A stretch of 64,000 nucleotides of DNA from Pararhizobium gei (GCF_029223885.1 NZ_CP119409.1:646001-710000), one strand, 5' to 3'; shown: positions 44,689 to 55,270, numbered from the stretch's first letter. A program made the numbers and translations. The notes: generated by a model from the sequence alone, not told the origin.

Positions 44689-45192
44689 ATGGGAATGGCG
44701 CTGACGGATTATTTCACACGCAAGCCGGAATTCGAGATCGTTCCGTTGGAGCCGGCCGATCTTACAAAGGCGGCTGCCATCCACGCGGCCTGTTTTTCCT
44801 CACCGTGGAGCGATGGCGAACTGCATGCGCTGCTGGTTCAGGATGCGGTCTTCGGCTTCGTCGCTCGACAAAGCAACGCCTCTGGCCGTCCGGCTGCCGG
44901 TGGATTCGTGCTTGCCCGGGTCGCCGCAGGCGAGGCCGAAATTCTGACGATTGCGGTCGAGCCGCGGTTTCTGCGGCTCGGTCTCGGCTGGCGACTGATG
45001 CGTGCTGCCATGCGCAAGGCGCGGGACCAGGCCGCCGAGGCAATGTTCCTGGAAGTTGATGAAACCAATGCCGCGGCAATCGGGCTTTACCGGAAACTCG
45101 GTTTTACCAAAGTCGGCGAGAGGCGCGCCTATTATCGGGACGCCGCGGGCGCCAGGACTGCGGCCCTTGTCATGCGTCTCGATCTTGACTAG
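44689..45192 (+). CDS. rimI: Ribosomal protein S18-alanine N-acetyltransferase RimI
   Basis: A 167-residue GNAT acetyltransferase. It has IHAACFSSPWSDGELHALL, the acetyl-CoA binding EILTIAVEPRFLRLGLGWRLMRAAMRKARDQ (with the RxxGxG-like loop changed to RLGLGW), and LEVDETNAAAIGLYRKLGFTKVGERRAYY. RimI acetylates the N-terminal Ala of S18. It directly follows tsaB, its usual neighbour. A longer frame upstream overlaps tsaB and is unlikely. ATGs at 44689 and 44695 are both possible; the first has better spacing from AAGGG. Confidence 0.92.
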   Translation: MGMALTDYFTRKPEFEIVPLEPADLTKAAAIHAACFSSPWSDGELHALLVQDAVFGFVARQSNASGRPAAGGFVLARVAAGEAEILTIAVEPRFLRLGLGWRLMRAAMRKARDQAAEAMFLEVDETNAAAIGLYRKLGFTKVGERRAYYRDAAGARTAALVMRLDLD

Positions 45193-45332
45193 CGCTGGCT
45201 GATCTGAAGAGGAACGCATTTGCAACGCCAGAACCGAGACATCCGGAAACACGGCATCAGGCAACCCGCGATAATGTCCGACGGGATAGGCTGCGATGGC
45301 GGCGCCGGCTTGCGCGACCGGAGCGTCGGCGC

Positions 45333-46121
45333 GTGATCAGCTGGCTGCGCGTGGTGCTTTGCATGCTGGTTCTGGTTCTGTGCACCCTCGTTCTCGTCCC
45401 GTTGCAGCTGTTTTTTCTGTGGTGTGACACACCACAGCGCCGGAAAGTGCCGCGTCTCTGGCATCGGCTGGCCTGCCGCATGATCGGCATCCGCGTTCAC
45501 GTCCACGGCATGCTCGACCGGCAGCGGCCGCTGTTGCTGATTTCGAACCATGCGAGCTGGAAGGACATCCTCGTGCTCGGTTCGATCGCGGATGTCGCTT
45601 TCGTGGCCAAATCGGACGTCAAGTCCTGGCCGGTTTTCGGTCTGCTTGCCCGCCTGCAGAAAACCATCTTCATCGCGCGGGACCAGAAGCGCTCGACCGG
45701 CAATCAGGTCAACGAGATCGGCAGCCGTCTGGCGGGCGGGGAGGTGGTCGTTCTGTTTCCGGAAGGAACGACCTCGGATGGCAACCGGCTTTTGGAGATC
45801 AAGACCTCGCTGTTCGGCGCCGCCGCCGCGGCCGTGCCGCTGTCGCCGACCGGTGTGGTGCATGTCCAGCCCGTCGCCATTGCCTATACCGGCATTCACG
45901 GCATGCCGATGGGACGCTATCACAGGCCGGTCGCGGCCTGGCCCGGAGACATCCCCCTCGCTCCCCATCTGCTGGGCATTCTCCACGAGGGCGCTGTCGA
46001 TGTCGATGTCATCTTTGGCGAGCAGATCACCTATACCGATCAGAGCAACCGCAAGCTCGTCAGCCGCGAAATCGAGAAAAGCCTGCGATCCATGCTGTCG
46101 CTGAAGCTGCGCGGGCGCTGA
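45333..46121 (+). CDS. olsA: 1-acyl-sn-glycerol-3-phosphate/lyso-ornithine lipid acyltransferase OlsA
   Basis: A 262-residue PlsC-type acyltransferase. An N-terminal membrane helix (RVVLCMLVLVLCTLVLVPLQLFF) precedes the catalytic NHASWKDIL (Hx4D) near residue 72-80 and the FPEGTTSDGNRL block. PlsC-type enzymes acylate lysophospholipids; OlsA acylates lyso-ornithine lipid made by OlsB. I favour OlsA because olsB is nearby and the gene sits just before miaB, which I recall for the Sinorhizobium olsA locus. A general PlsC role remains possible. Start GTG 45333. miaB follows 48 bases later. Confidence 0.75.
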   Translation: MISWLRVVLCMLVLVLCTLVLVPLQLFFLWCDTPQRRKVPRLWHRLACRMIGIRVHVHGMLDRQRPLLLISNHASWKDILVLGSIADVAFVAKSDVKSWPVFGLLARLQKTIFIARDQKRSTGNQVNEIGSRLAGGEVVVLFPEGTTSDGNRLLEIKTSLFGAAAAAVPLSPTGVVHVQPVAIAYTGIHGMPMGRYHRPVAAWPGDIPLAPHLLGILHEGAVDVDVIFGEQITYTDQSNRKLVSREIEKSLRSMLSLKLRGR

Positions 46122-46169
46122 TCCCGATGAGGGCTTCAATTTTGCCCGTCTTTGCTCTATGGAACCGCC

Positions 46170-47570
46170 ATGACCCAGGAAACAGCAGTTTTGTCCGCAG
46201 CGCCCGAAACAGCGCTCGAAGGCACTCCGGTCCGCAAGGTTTTCGTGAAGACCTACGGCTGCCAGATGAATGTCTACGATTCCGACCGGATGACGGATGC
46301 GCTGGCCAAGGACGGCTATGTCTCGACCGATGTCATGGACGATGCCGATCTGGTGCTGCTCAACACGTGCCACATTCGGGAAAAGGCGGCCGAGAAGGTC
46401 TATTCGGCCTTGGGCCGTCTGCGCGATCTAAAGAAGAAGAAGGCAAGCGAGGGGCGGCAGATGATGATCGGCGTTGCCGGTTGCGTCGCCCAGGCCGAAG
46501 GCGACGAGATTCTGCGCCGCTCTCCGGCCGTCGATCTCGTCATCGGCCCCCAGACCTATCATCGGTTGCCCGAAGCGCTGAAGCGCGTGAAGCGCGGTGA
46601 GCGCGTGCTGGAAACGGACTACGCCATCGAGGACAAGTTCGAGCATCTGCCGGCACCCGACAAGGCGAAGACCAGGGCAAGGGGCGTTACCGCCTTTCTG
46701 ACCGTGCAGGAAGGCTGCGACAAGTTCTGCAGCTTCTGCGTCGTGCCCTATACGCGCGGTTCGGAAGTGTCCCGACCTGTCGTCCAGATCGTCCAGGAGG
46801 CACAGAAGCTCGTTGACGCCGGCGTGCGCGAAATCACGCTGCTCGGCCAGAACGTCAATGCCTGGCACGGCGACGGTCCGAACGGTGAAAGCTGGGGGCT
46901 TGGCGAGCTTCTGCATCGTCTTGCGGCCATCGAGGGGCTCGCCCGCCTGCGCTACACCACAAGTCACCCGCGCGACATGGACGACGGACTGATCGCCGCG
47001 CACCGCGACCTGCCGCAACTCATGCCCTATCTTCATCTGCCCATCCAGTCGGGGTCCAATCGCATTCTGAAAGCCATGAACCGGCGCCACACGACAGACG
47101 AATACATTGCGCTGATCAACCGTATCAAGGCGGCGCGCCCCGATCTCGCATTGTCGGGCGATTTCATCGTCGGCTTTCCCGGCGAAACCGACGCGGACTT
47201 CGAAGATACCCTGCGCCTTGTCGAAGCCGTTGGTTATGCACAGGCATTTTCCTTTAAATATTCGACCCGCCCAGGCACGCCCGGCGCGGATCTCAAGGAG
47301 CAGGTGCCGGAGGCGGTAAAAGCCAAGCGGTTGGAAAGATTGCAGGCTTTGCTTCTAAAACAGCAGAACGACTTTGCCCGCCAGTGCATCGGCAAGACGA
47401 TCGACCTGCTTTTGGAGAAGCCGGGCCGCATGCCCGGCCAGTTAATCGGCCGATCGCCATGGCTGCAGTCGGTGAATGTTGATGCAAAGTCATCGCAAAT
47501 CGGTGACATTATAAAGGTACGAATCACTGCTGCGGGCCCTAACAGTCTGTTTGCCGAGGTGGTAAGCTAG
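46170..47570 (+). CDS. miaB: tRNA-2-methylthio-N6-dimethylallyladenosine synthase MiaB
   Basis: A 466-residue radical SAM methylthiotransferase. The UPF0004 domain holds the auxiliary-cluster cysteines in [26 protein letters not shown] and [11 protein letters not shown]. The radical SAM core has [15 protein letters not shown] with CxxxCxxC. The C-terminal TRAM domain is [18 protein letters not shown] and onward. It adds the 2-methylthio group to i6A37 in tRNA. It probably gets its clusters from NfuA-type carriers. ATG 46170 is preferred to the in-frame start at 46152. phoH starts 28 bases after it. Confidence 0.97.
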   Translation: MTQETAVLSAAPETALEGTPVRKVFVKTYGCQMNVYDSDRMTDALAKDGYVSTDVMDDADLVLLNTCHIREKAAEKVYSALGRLRDLKKKKASEGRQMMIGVAGCVAQAEGDEILRRSPAVDLVIGPQTYHRLPEALKRVKRGERVLETDYAIEDKFEHLPAPDKAKTRARGVTAFLTVQEGCDKFCSFCVVPYTRGSEVSRPVVQIVQEAQKLVDAGVREITLLGQNVNAWHGDGPNGESWGLGELLHRLAAIEGLARLRYTTSHPRDMDDGLIAAHRDLPQLMPYLHLPIQSGSNRILKAMNRRHTTDEYIALINRIKAARPDLALSGDFIVGFPGETDADFEDTLRLVEAVGYAQAFSFKYSTRPGTPGADLKEQVPEAVKAKRLERLQALLLKQQNDFARQCIGKTIDLLLEKPGRMPGQLIGRSPWLQSVNVDAKSSQIGDIIKVRITAAGPNSLFAEVVS

Positions 47571-47598
47571 GGAAACGCCAGCTAAGGAGCCTTACCGC

Positions 47599-48654
47599 TT
47601 GAACGGACACGAATTGGTTTCATCTTCGCCGCGCCAGTCGAAAACATCCGCGACAGACGTCAATCACTTCGTGCTCACTTTCGAGAACAATCGCTTCGCC
47701 AGCGAACTGTTCGGTCAGTTCGATCAGAATCTCAAGCTCATCGAGCAGCGGCTCAAGGTCGATGCGCGGCCGCGTGGCAATTCGGTTTCCATATCGGGCG
47801 AAGTCGTCGCCACCAACCAGGCCCGGCGTGCGCTCGATTATCTCTACGGACGTCTGCAGAGCGGCAGCAGCGTCGAAGCCTCCGATGTTGAAGGTGCCAT
47901 CCGCATGGCCGTTGCCGCCGATGACCAGCTGCAACTTCCGACACTGGAGAAAAAGGCCAAGTTGAACCTGGCGCAGATTTCCACCCGCAAGAAGACGATA
48001 GCGGCCCGCACGCCGACTCAGGACGCCTATATGCGGGCGCTGGAGCGTTCCGAACTCGTCTTCGGGGTGGGCCCTGCCGGTACCGGCAAGACCTATCTCG
48101 CCGTTGCCCATGCCGCCCAGCTTCTTGAGCGTGGGGCTGTCGATCGCATTGTGCTGTCACGCCCCGCTGTCGAAGCCGGCGAGCGGCTCGGCTTCCTTCC
48201 CGGCGACATGAAAGAAAAAGTCGACCCCTATCTGCGCCCCCTTTATGACGCCCTCTACGACATGATGCCCGGCGACAAGGTCGAGCGGGCGATTACTGCC
48301 GGGGTTATCGAAATCGCGCCGCTTGCCTTCATGCGCGGCCGAACCCTGGGGAATGCCGCCGTCATTCTCGACGAGGCGCAGAACACGACATCGATGCAGA
48401 TGAAGATGTTCCTGACGCGTCTTGGCGAAAACGGTCGCATGATCGTCACCGGCGATCCGAGCCAGGTCGATCTGCCGCGCGGTGTGAAGTCGGGCCTCGT
48501 CGAGGCGCTGCAGATCCTGCGTGGCGTGGAGGGTGTTTCGGTTGTCCGCTTCAAGGACGTGGATGTCGTGCGCCATCCCATGGTTGCGCGGATTGTTCGT
48601 GCCTATGAGGCACAGACCGCAGTTCACGACGAAAGCGAGCAGGGTGACCGCTAA
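47599..48654 (+). CDS. ybeZ: PhoH family ATPase (YbeZ)
   Basis: A 351-residue PhoH-like P-loop protein. An N-terminal KH-like RNA-binding region (LRVDARPRGNSVSISGEV type) precedes Walker A GPAGTGKTYLAVAHAAQ (about residue 155) and Walker B AAVILDEAQNTTSMQMKMFLTRLG. The chromosomal ybeZ-ybeY pairing is conserved, and YbeZ is an RNA-helicase-like partner of the YbeY nuclease. Start TTG 47599 with a good AAGGAG. ybeY begins 15 bases later. Confidence 0.93.
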   Translation: MNGHELVSSSPRQSKTSATDVNHFVLTFENNRFASELFGQFDQNLKLIEQRLKVDARPRGNSVSISGEVVATNQARRALDYLYGRLQSGSSVEASDVEGAIRMAVAADDQLQLPTLEKKAKLNLAQISTRKKTIAARTPTQDAYMRALERSELVFGVGPAGTGKTYLAVAHAAQLLERGAVDRIVLSRPAVEAGERLGFLPGDMKEKVDPYLRPLYDALYDMMPGDKVERAITAGVIEIAPLAFMRGRTLGNAAVILDEAQNTTSMQMKMFLTRLGENGRMIVTGDPSQVDLPRGVKSGLVEALQILRGVEGVSVVRFKDVDVVRHPMVARIVRAYEAQTAVHDESEQGDR

Positions 48655-48669
48655 CGCCCGTAGTCGGAC

Positions 48670-49176
48670 ATGAGTGCTCTCGATATCCAGATCAGTGTCG
48701 AGGAGGGCCAGTGGCCTTCCGAGACGGAGTTGCAGACCCTGAGCGAGCGGGTTCTCGGCGTGAGCGCCGCGTTTCTGGCGGGTGAGGAGAAACAGCCTCT
48801 TCCGGAGACGCCGGCCGAGGTTTCCCTGGTTTTCACGGATGACGCATCGATCCGCGAAATCAATGCCCAATGGCGCAAGCAGGACAAGCCGACAAATGTG
48901 CTGTCGTTTCCGGCCTTTCCGGTCACGCCAGGCAGGATGCCGGGTCCAATGCTGGGCGATATTATTCTTGCACAGGAAACCCTGACAAGGGAGGCGCGGG
49001 AGCTCGACAAGCCGTTTGACGAGCATCTGACTCATCTGCTGGTGCACGGTTTTTTGCATCTTTTCGGCTATGATCACGTTGACGACGCGGATGCCGAAAG
49101 AATGGAGAGGCTCGAGACTGGCATTTTGGCCAGTCTTGGGCTATCTGATCCTTATGGGGATAGTGATCCCGTATGA
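48670..49176 (+). CDS. ybeY: rRNA maturation RNase YbeY
   Basis: A 168-residue single-domain metallo-endoribonuclease. The zinc motif HGFLHLFGYDH (H-x3-H-x5-H) lies at about residues 124-134. Earlier segments SIREINAQWRKQDKPTNVLSFP are also family-typical. YbeY finishes the 3' end of 16S rRNA and takes part in ribosome quality control and, in Sinorhizobium, in small-RNA regulation and symbiosis. It is co-transcribed with the phoH-like gene and followed by the CorC-like gene after 12 bases. Confidence 0.96.
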   Translation: MSALDIQISVEEGQWPSETELQTLSERVLGVSAAFLAGEEKQPLPETPAEVSLVFTDDASIREINAQWRKQDKPTNVLSFPAFPVTPGRMPGPMLGDIILAQETLTREARELDKPFDEHLTHLLVHGFLHLFGYDHVDDADAERMERLETGILASLGLSDPYGDSDPV

Positions 49177-49188
49177 TAGTTTGGAACA

Positions 49189-50337
49189 ATGAGCGATTTT
49201 AGAACACAGCCTGCCGTGGCTGTCAGGGATGAGGCGGAAGCCTCCGGTCAGGATGAGCCGGGCAGTAGTAGCTCCGCGCCGAAACCTGAAAACGGCAAAT
49301 CCGGTCTTTCGTTCTGGAGCCGTGCCGCCCGCTTGTGGCGTACTGGAAGCAGTTCCACGATCCGCGAGGATCTTGCCGACGCGCTGATGACGGATCCGGG
49401 CGCGGACGCTGCCTTTTCCCCGGCCGAACGGGCCATGCTCAACAATATTCTCCGCTTTCGTGAAGTCCGGGTCGAGGATGTCATGGTGCCGCGCGCCGAT
49501 ATCGAGGCGGTGGATCTGACCGTCACCATCGGCGAACTCATGGTGATATTCGAAGAATCCGGCCGCTCCCGCATGCCGGTCTATAGTGAAAGCCTGGATG
49601 ATCCTCGCGGCATGGTGCATATCCGCGATCTCCTGTCTTATGTCGCCAAGCAGGCGCGCAACAAGCGGCGCAGCGGCAACCGCACTGCCGCTGCCGGGGT
49701 GATCGTCCCTGAAAAGCCTGCCCGCCAGCCGCGCCTGACCTTCGATCTCGGGCGGGTCGATTTGACGAAGACCGTGGAAGAAGCAGGCATCATTCGCCAG
49801 GTTCTGTTTGTCCCGCCCTCCATGCATGCATCGGATCTGATGCAGCGCATGCAGGCTGCCCGCATTCAGATGGCACTGGTGATCGACGAATACGGCGGCA
49901 CGGACGGTCTCGCCTCGCTGGAAGACATCGTGGAAATGGTCGTCGGCGATATCGAGGACGAGCATGACGATGAGGAGGTCATGTTCGCCAAAACTTCCGA
50001 CGACGTCTTCGTTGCCGACGCGCGTGTGGAACTGGAAGAGATCGCTCAGGCGATCGGCCCGGATTTCGATGTGCGCGAACAGCTTGAGGATGTCGATACG
50101 CTCGGCGGCCTGGTCTTCGCGTCACTGGGCCGGATCCCGGCGCGTGGTGAAGTCGTACAGGCTATTCCGGGCTTCGAGTTTCAGGTCCTGGATGCTGACC
50201 CGCGTCGGGTCAAGCGGGTCAGGATTGTCCGCAAGCGTCCCGCGGCCCGACGCCGTGTTCTGAAAGCCGACGATGACCTGCCACCCGAAGCGAAGCCGCG
50301 TCCGGCCGAAGACGAGTCCCTGCGCGAAACCGGCTGA
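49189..50337 (+). CDS. corC: CorC/TlyC-type CBS domain protein
   Basis: A 382-residue cytoplasmic protein. A disordered N-terminus (residues 1-70) precedes two CBS domains (VRVEDVMVPRADIEAV, and a second with HASDLMQRMQAARIQMALVIDEYGGTDGLASLEDIVEMVVGDIEDEHD). A C-terminal transporter-associated domain (VEEIAQAIG-like, LGRIPARGEVV) follows. The membrane DUF21 part of larger homologues is missing, as in E. coli CorC, which functions in magnesium/cobalt efflux. It is cotranscribed with ybeY and lnt, the usual order. Some databases call it haemolysin TlyC, a misleading name. Confidence 0.92.
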   Translation: MSDFRTQPAVAVRDEAEASGQDEPGSSSSAPKPENGKSGLSFWSRAARLWRTGSSSTIREDLADALMTDPGADAAFSPAERAMLNNILRFREVRVEDVMVPRADIEAVDLTVTIGELMVIFEESGRSRMPVYSESLDDPRGMVHIRDLLSYVAKQARNKRRSGNRTAAAGVIVPEKPARQPRLTFDLGRVDLTKTVEEAGIIRQVLFVPPSMHASDLMQRMQAARIQMALVIDEYGGTDGLASLEDIVEMVVGDIEDEHDDEEVMFAKTSDDVFVADARVELEEIAQAIGPDFDVREQLEDVDTLGGLVFASLGRIPARGEVVQAIPGFEFQVLDADPRRVKRVRIVRKRPAARRRVLKADDDLPPEAKPRPAEDESLRETG

Positions 50338-50564
50338 CGGTTCGCGCGTCGGACCTTGATTTCCAGTGTAGGTTGGCGCGTTTGTCGATTGGATCGAGCG
50401 CCTCGATCCGGCGGGACGATGACGCCGGGACGGCCGATTCCGGCGCTTCGGGCAGGACAAGCAGCAGGTTTTTTGGAAGACTGCCCACGCGCTGATTCGC
50501 ATCGGACGTGCCATGGCGCACGGACCTGTTCCGGATGCTTCGCTTATGCCTTTGGGGGAAATAC

Positions 50565-52157
50565 ATGGAGTGGCTTGCGGGCAGGATCATGCTGATGTCG
50601 GGAGCCCGCAGGGCTCTCGTCGCTTTTGCCGCGGGACTGCTCGCCGTCCTGGCGCTTCCGCCCTTCGGTCTCTTTGCGGCGCCGTTCCTGTCCTTTCCTG
50701 TCCTCGTCTGGCTGATAGACGGTGCCTCCGGCGATCCGCACGACGGAATGGTAAAGCGCAGCTTTCCGGCATTCCTCGTCGGCTGGTGTTTCGGGTTTGG
50801 CTATTTTCTGGGCGGGCTCTGGTGGCTCGGCAATGCCTTGCTGGTCGAGGCGGACGAGTTCGCCTGGGCCCTGCCGCTCGCCGTTGTCGGATTGCCGGCC
50901 TTTCTGGCGCTTTTCTACGGCTTTGCCACCGCTGCGGCCCGCCTGCTGTGGTCGGACGGCGTGAGCCGCATTGCCGCCCTTGCCCTATCCTTCGGCTTCT
51001 TTGAATGGCTGCGCAGCTTTGTTCTCACCGGCTTTCCCTGGAACGCGATCGGCTATGCGGCAATGCCTGTGCCTTTGATGATGCAATCGGCGGCCGTCAT
51101 CGGTCTGGCGGGCGTTAACATGCTGGCCGTCTTCGTCTTTGCCGCTCCGTCTCTGATCGGTACCCGAAAGGGCATGCGTGCCGGCATGGCTCTGGCGGCG
51201 CTCCTGGCAGCCGGCCATTTCGGCTATGGCTTCTACCGGATGAACCAACCGCTCCCCGCGCGCGCAACAGCGCTTTCGGTACGTCTTGTCCAACCCCTGA
51301 TCGATCAGTCCAAAAAGCTCGACGACAGCGAGCGCAGTTCGATTTTCGAGCAGCATCTCGACTTGACGAATGCGCCGGTCGAGAACGGCGGCAGGCGCCC
51401 TGATGTCATTGTCTGGCCGGAAACCTCGGTTCCCTTCATCCTGACCGACAATCCGGATGCGCTGGTGCGGATTTCAGACGTACTCGAGGACGGGCAAATT
51501 CTCATTGCCGGGGCCGTAAGGACCGAAAATGCCGGAGCCGGTCAGCCGCCGAGATACTATAATTCGATCTACGTCATTGACGACCGTGGGCAAATTGTCA
51601 GCGCTTCCGACAAGAGGCATCTTGTGCCCTTCGGGGAATATCTGCCGTTCGAAAATCTCCTGTCGGCCGCCGGCCTGAATGCGATTGCTGCGGCAATGCC
51701 GGGTGGATTTTCTGCTGCAGCCGTGCGTACGCTTCTCACCCTGCCCGCAGGCACGAAATTTTACCCGCTGATCTGCTACGAGGCGATATTCCCCGGCGAG
51801 ATCGGCGATGAGGTGCTTGAGGCCGATGCCCTGCTGAACGTCACCAACGACGCCTGGTTCGGGAACACTCCCGGCCCCTATCAGCATTTTCAACAAGCTC
51901 AGCTCCGATCGGTCGAAACCGGATTGCCGCTGATCCGCGCAGCCAATACCGGTGTGTCCGCCATCGTCAATGGCCGGGGCGAGATCATGACCGGCTTTCC
52001 CTTTGGGGTCAGGGGATATGTCGATGCGGCGCTTCCCGGAAGAGCTTCGGTGCCCATGCAACTTCACGAACAGCGCCGGAATGGCCTGCTGGTGGCGGCG
52101 TGCCTTTTGGGAATGGCGATATTTTCGCGTTTTAGTTTTATTCTAAGGAAGAATTGA
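50565..52157 (+). CDS. lnt: Apolipoprotein N-acyltransferase
   Basis: A 530-residue inner-membrane enzyme that adds the third acyl chain to lipoproteins. Six to seven N-terminal helices (residues about 10-225) precede the periplasmic nitrilase domain. Its catalytic triad is visible: Glu in VIVWPETSVPF, Lys in SASDKRHLVPFGEYLP, and Cys in FYPLICYEAIFPGE. A final helix precedes the C-terminus. ATG 50565 (MEWLAGRIMLMSG) has GGGGGAAA upstream; the longer frame to 50508 has poor support. The 227 bases between corC and this start hold no gene. Confidence 0.95.
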   Translation: MEWLAGRIMLMSGARRALVAFAAGLLAVLALPPFGLFAAPFLSFPVLVWLIDGASGDPHDGMVKRSFPAFLVGWCFGFGYFLGGLWWLGNALLVEADEFAWALPLAVVGLPAFLALFYGFATAAARLLWSDGVSRIAALALSFGFFEWLRSFVLTGFPWNAIGYAAMPVPLMMQSAAVIGLAGVNMLAVFVFAAPSLIGTRKGMRAGMALAALLAAGHFGYGFYRMNQPLPARATALSVRLVQPLIDQSKKLDDSERSSIFEQHLDLTNAPVENGGRRPDVIVWPETSVPFILTDNPDALVRISDVLEDGQILIAGAVRTENAGAGQPPRYYNSIYVIDDRGQIVSASDKRHLVPFGEYLPFENLLSAAGLNAIAAAMPGGFSAAAVRTLLTLPAGTKFYPLICYEAIFPGEIGDEVLEADALLNVTNDAWFGNTPGPYQHFQQAQLRSVETGLPLIRAANTGVSAIVNGRGEIMTGFPFGVRGYVDAALPGRASVPMQLHEQRRNGLLVAACLLGMAIFSRFSFILRKN

Positions 52158-52311
52158 CCAAAAACCCCTAAAATTGCATAGTGACAGGAACAAATGACCT
52201 CTGTCTAATGTTCAGGGGATTGCCCGCTTGGCAGCACCACGAACATCTCTAATCTCCTCATTGCAGGCGACCGGCTAAAGATCGACTGCAAACTCGCTTT
52301 GGGAAACCGTC

Positions 52312-52728
52312 ATGATTGAAAATAAAAAGAAACCAAATCCGATTGATATTCATGTCGGGAGCCGAATTCGGCTGCGCCGTACCATGCTTGGCCTTAGCCA
52401 GGAGAAGCTGGGCGAAAGCCTGGGGATCACCTTCCAGCAAATTCAAAAATATGAGAAGGGCACCAATCGCGTTGGTGCAAGTCGCCTGCAGAACATATCG
52501 AGCATTCTGAATGTTCCGGTATCTTTCTTTTTCGAGGATGCTCCAGGCGACAATTCCGGCCCATCTGGCATGGCCGAGGCTTCAAGCTCGAATTACGTGG
52601 TTGATTTTCTCTCTTCGTCGGAGGGGCTTCAGTTGAACCGGGCCTTTGTGAAAATCAGTGACCCTAAAGTTCGCCGCAAGCTTGTCGATCTCGTCAAGGC
52701 ATTGGCGGTCGAGGCCGAAGCGGATTAG
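52312..52728 (+). CDS. praR: XRE-family transcriptional regulator (PraR/PhrR type)
   Basis: A 138-residue regulator. A helix-turn-helix covers residues 13-68 (HVGSRIRLRRTMLGLSQEKL, then LGITFQQIQKYEKGTNRVGA), and a short C-terminal part ends RKLVDLVKALAVEAEAD. It closely resembles rhizobial PraR/PhrR regulators, which repress biofilm and attachment genes and influence quorum sensing. Placement directly before metK is typical. The 154 bases upstream (52158-52311) are A/T-rich and likely contain its promoter and perhaps self-binding sites. The assignment is from motif resemblance. Confidence 0.8.
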   Translation: MIENKKKPNPIDIHVGSRIRLRRTMLGLSQEKLGESLGITFQQIQKYEKGTNRVGASRLQNISSILNVPVSFFFEDAPGDNSGPSGMAEASSSNYVVDFLSSSEGLQLNRAFVKISDPKVRRKLVDLVKALAVEAEAD

Positions 52729-52749
52729 GGTCCGCAGCAAGGCGATGGA

Positions 52750-52774
52750 AAAGGCGGCCTTGGCCGCTTTTTTT
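52750..52774 (+). terminator. Rho-independent terminator after praR
   Basis: GCGGCC (52754-52759), TT, GGCCGC (52762-52767), then seven T residues. It is 21 bases after the praR stop and separates praR from metK. Confidence 0.85.
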
Positions 52775-52844
52775 GTGCCTTCACATACAGAAATGCTCTA
52801 TCGCGCAATTGCTGCTATCTGCGGAAAATTTATCGCCTATGACA

Positions 52845-52866
52845 GATATAAAGATATATTTATGTC
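52845..52866. promoter_or_regulatory. 22-base palindrome upstream of metK
   Basis: Arms GATATAAAGAT and ATATTTATGTC pair at 9 of 11 positions, 72 bases before the metK ATG. ATAAAGATAT-type palindromes are, as I recall, proposed targets of an ArsR-family SAM-metabolism regulator in alphaproteobacteria. The regulator is not in the window. Confidence 0.5.
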
Positions 52867-52937
52867 CTTGTGTGCTTGTTTTCTTCAGGCAAAATCAGTA
52901 ACACCATCGAAGCCGTTTACTGAGAGGGACTTCCCGC

Positions 52938-54194
<1,257 letters not shown>

Positions 54195-54231
54195 ACCGCC
54201 TCTGGACGGGCAGCATCGCAAGACAGTAAAG

Positions 54232-54267
54232 AGCGGGTGTTTCCTTCGGGGAAGCGCCCGCTTTTTT
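54232..54267 (+). terminator. Rho-independent terminator after metK
   Basis: AGCGGG stem pairing with CCCGCT, extended through TG-TTTCC/GGGAA-GCG with G-U pairs, tetraloop TTCG, then TTTTTT. It sits between metK and trmB. Confidence 0.85.
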
Positions 54268-54288
54268 GACAATTGAGAGACGACGTCC

Positions 54289-54987
54289 ATGACCGACCAG
54301 CACCGCAGCCGCGCCACAGAGGCTTTCTTCGGACGCAGAAAGGGCAAGCCGCTCCGCGCGCTGCAGGCCGCGCATCTGGAAACGGTACTACCGCTGTTGA
54401 AGCTCGATCTGCAAACAGCGTCACCGGGGAATATAAAGACGCTGTTCAGCCATCCGGTCGATCAGGTAAGGCTCGAAATCGGCTTCGGCGGCGGCGAGCA
54501 CCTGATCCACCGCGCTGTCGAAAGCCCGTCCACCGGCTTCATCGGCGTCGAGCCTTTCGTCAATTCCATGGCAAAGCTTGTCGGACAGATCGAGGAACAT
54601 GGTGCCGAAAATATCCGTCTTTACGACGATGACGCCACCCAGGTGCTGGACTGGCTGCCGGACGCCTCGATCGATCATATCGATCTGCTCTATCCCGATC
54701 CCTGGCCCAAGCGAAAGCACTGGAAGCGGCGCTTCGTTTCCAGGGTCAATCTCGATCGTTTTGCGCGCGTTCTGAAGCCGGGCGGCATCTTCTGCTTTGC
54801 CTCGGACATCGGCACCTACATCAACTGGACCCTGACGCATTGCCGGGACCACGCGGCCTTCGACTGGACGGCGGAAAATGCCAGCGACTGGCTGACGCCC
54901 TATGCGGGCTGGCCGAGCACGCGTTATGAGGCCAAGGCGCGGAGGGAAGGGCGCAAGTCTTCCTACCTGACATTCAGGCGAGTGTGA
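54289..54987 (+). CDS. trmB: tRNA (guanine-N7-)-methyltransferase TrmB
   Basis: A 232-residue SAM-dependent enzyme that makes m7G46 in tRNA. Signatures are [16 protein letters not shown] (motif I), [42 protein letters not shown] (motif IV) and [19 protein letters not shown]. An Arg/Lys-rich N-terminus ([18 protein letters not shown]) is typical of rhizobial members. It follows metK across a strong terminator, so it has its own promoter or depends on read-through. The genes downstream are on the opposite strand. Confidence 0.95.
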   Translation: MTDQHRSRATEAFFGRRKGKPLRALQAAHLETVLPLLKLDLQTASPGNIKTLFSHPVDQVRLEIGFGGGEHLIHRAVESPSTGFIGVEPFVNSMAKLVGQIEEHGAENIRLYDDDATQVLDWLPDASIDHIDLLYPDPWPKRKHWKRRFVSRVNLDRFARVLKPGGIFCFASDIGTYINWTLTHCRDHAAFDWTAENASDWLTPYAGWPSTRYEAKARREGRKSSYLTFRRV

Positions 54988-55012
54988 CGCCGACACGTCG
55001 GATCTGTGATTT

Positions 55013-55270
55013 TCAGTGCAGGCTGACGGTCTTCAAATCGTCTTCCGCCGCCTTGAAAAACGTGCTGGAGCGGTTGTCGGTCAGGAGAATGGGCGTGCCG
55101 TCGGCGCCGAAAAGTGCCCAGAGATCGAGGCCCGCTTCCATTTTCGGGGCTTCCGGAAAAACACGGGAAACTTCGTCCGAGCGCATCTTGCGGATATAGC
55201 CGACCTCGCCTGCCCCAAGATGCGCAAGATCGTTTTTCGACAGGGCGGTGCTGACGTGTTTCAATCCCAT
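55013..55270 (-). CDS. DUF1150 family protein
   Basis: An 85-residue protein that starts MGLKHVSTALSKNDLAHLG and continues VGYIRKMRSDEVSRVFPEAP and LWALFGADGTPILLTDNRSS. This is the DUF1150 signature. In alphaproteobacteria DUF1150 is typically encoded right after a small heat-shock protein gene, exactly as here (134 bases downstream of the hsp20 stop). The function is unknown; a link to protein quality control is inferred from context only. A longer frame to 55390 lacks support. Confidence 0.85.
   Translation of the reverse strand: MGLKHVSTALSKNDLAHLGAGEVGYIRKMRSDEVSRVFPEAPKMEAGLDLWALFGADGTPILLTDNRSSTFFKAAEDDLKTVSLH

Noticed and set aside
45189..46373. 394-residue minus-strand frame
   Set aside because: Antisense to olsA and the start of miaB; composition is typical of a mirrored frame.
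52729..52937. SAM riboswitch upstream of metK
   Set aside because: The 209-base gap has a terminator for praR and an A/T-rich palindrome, but I could not find a conserved SAM-riboswitch core; the palindrome looks like a protein site.
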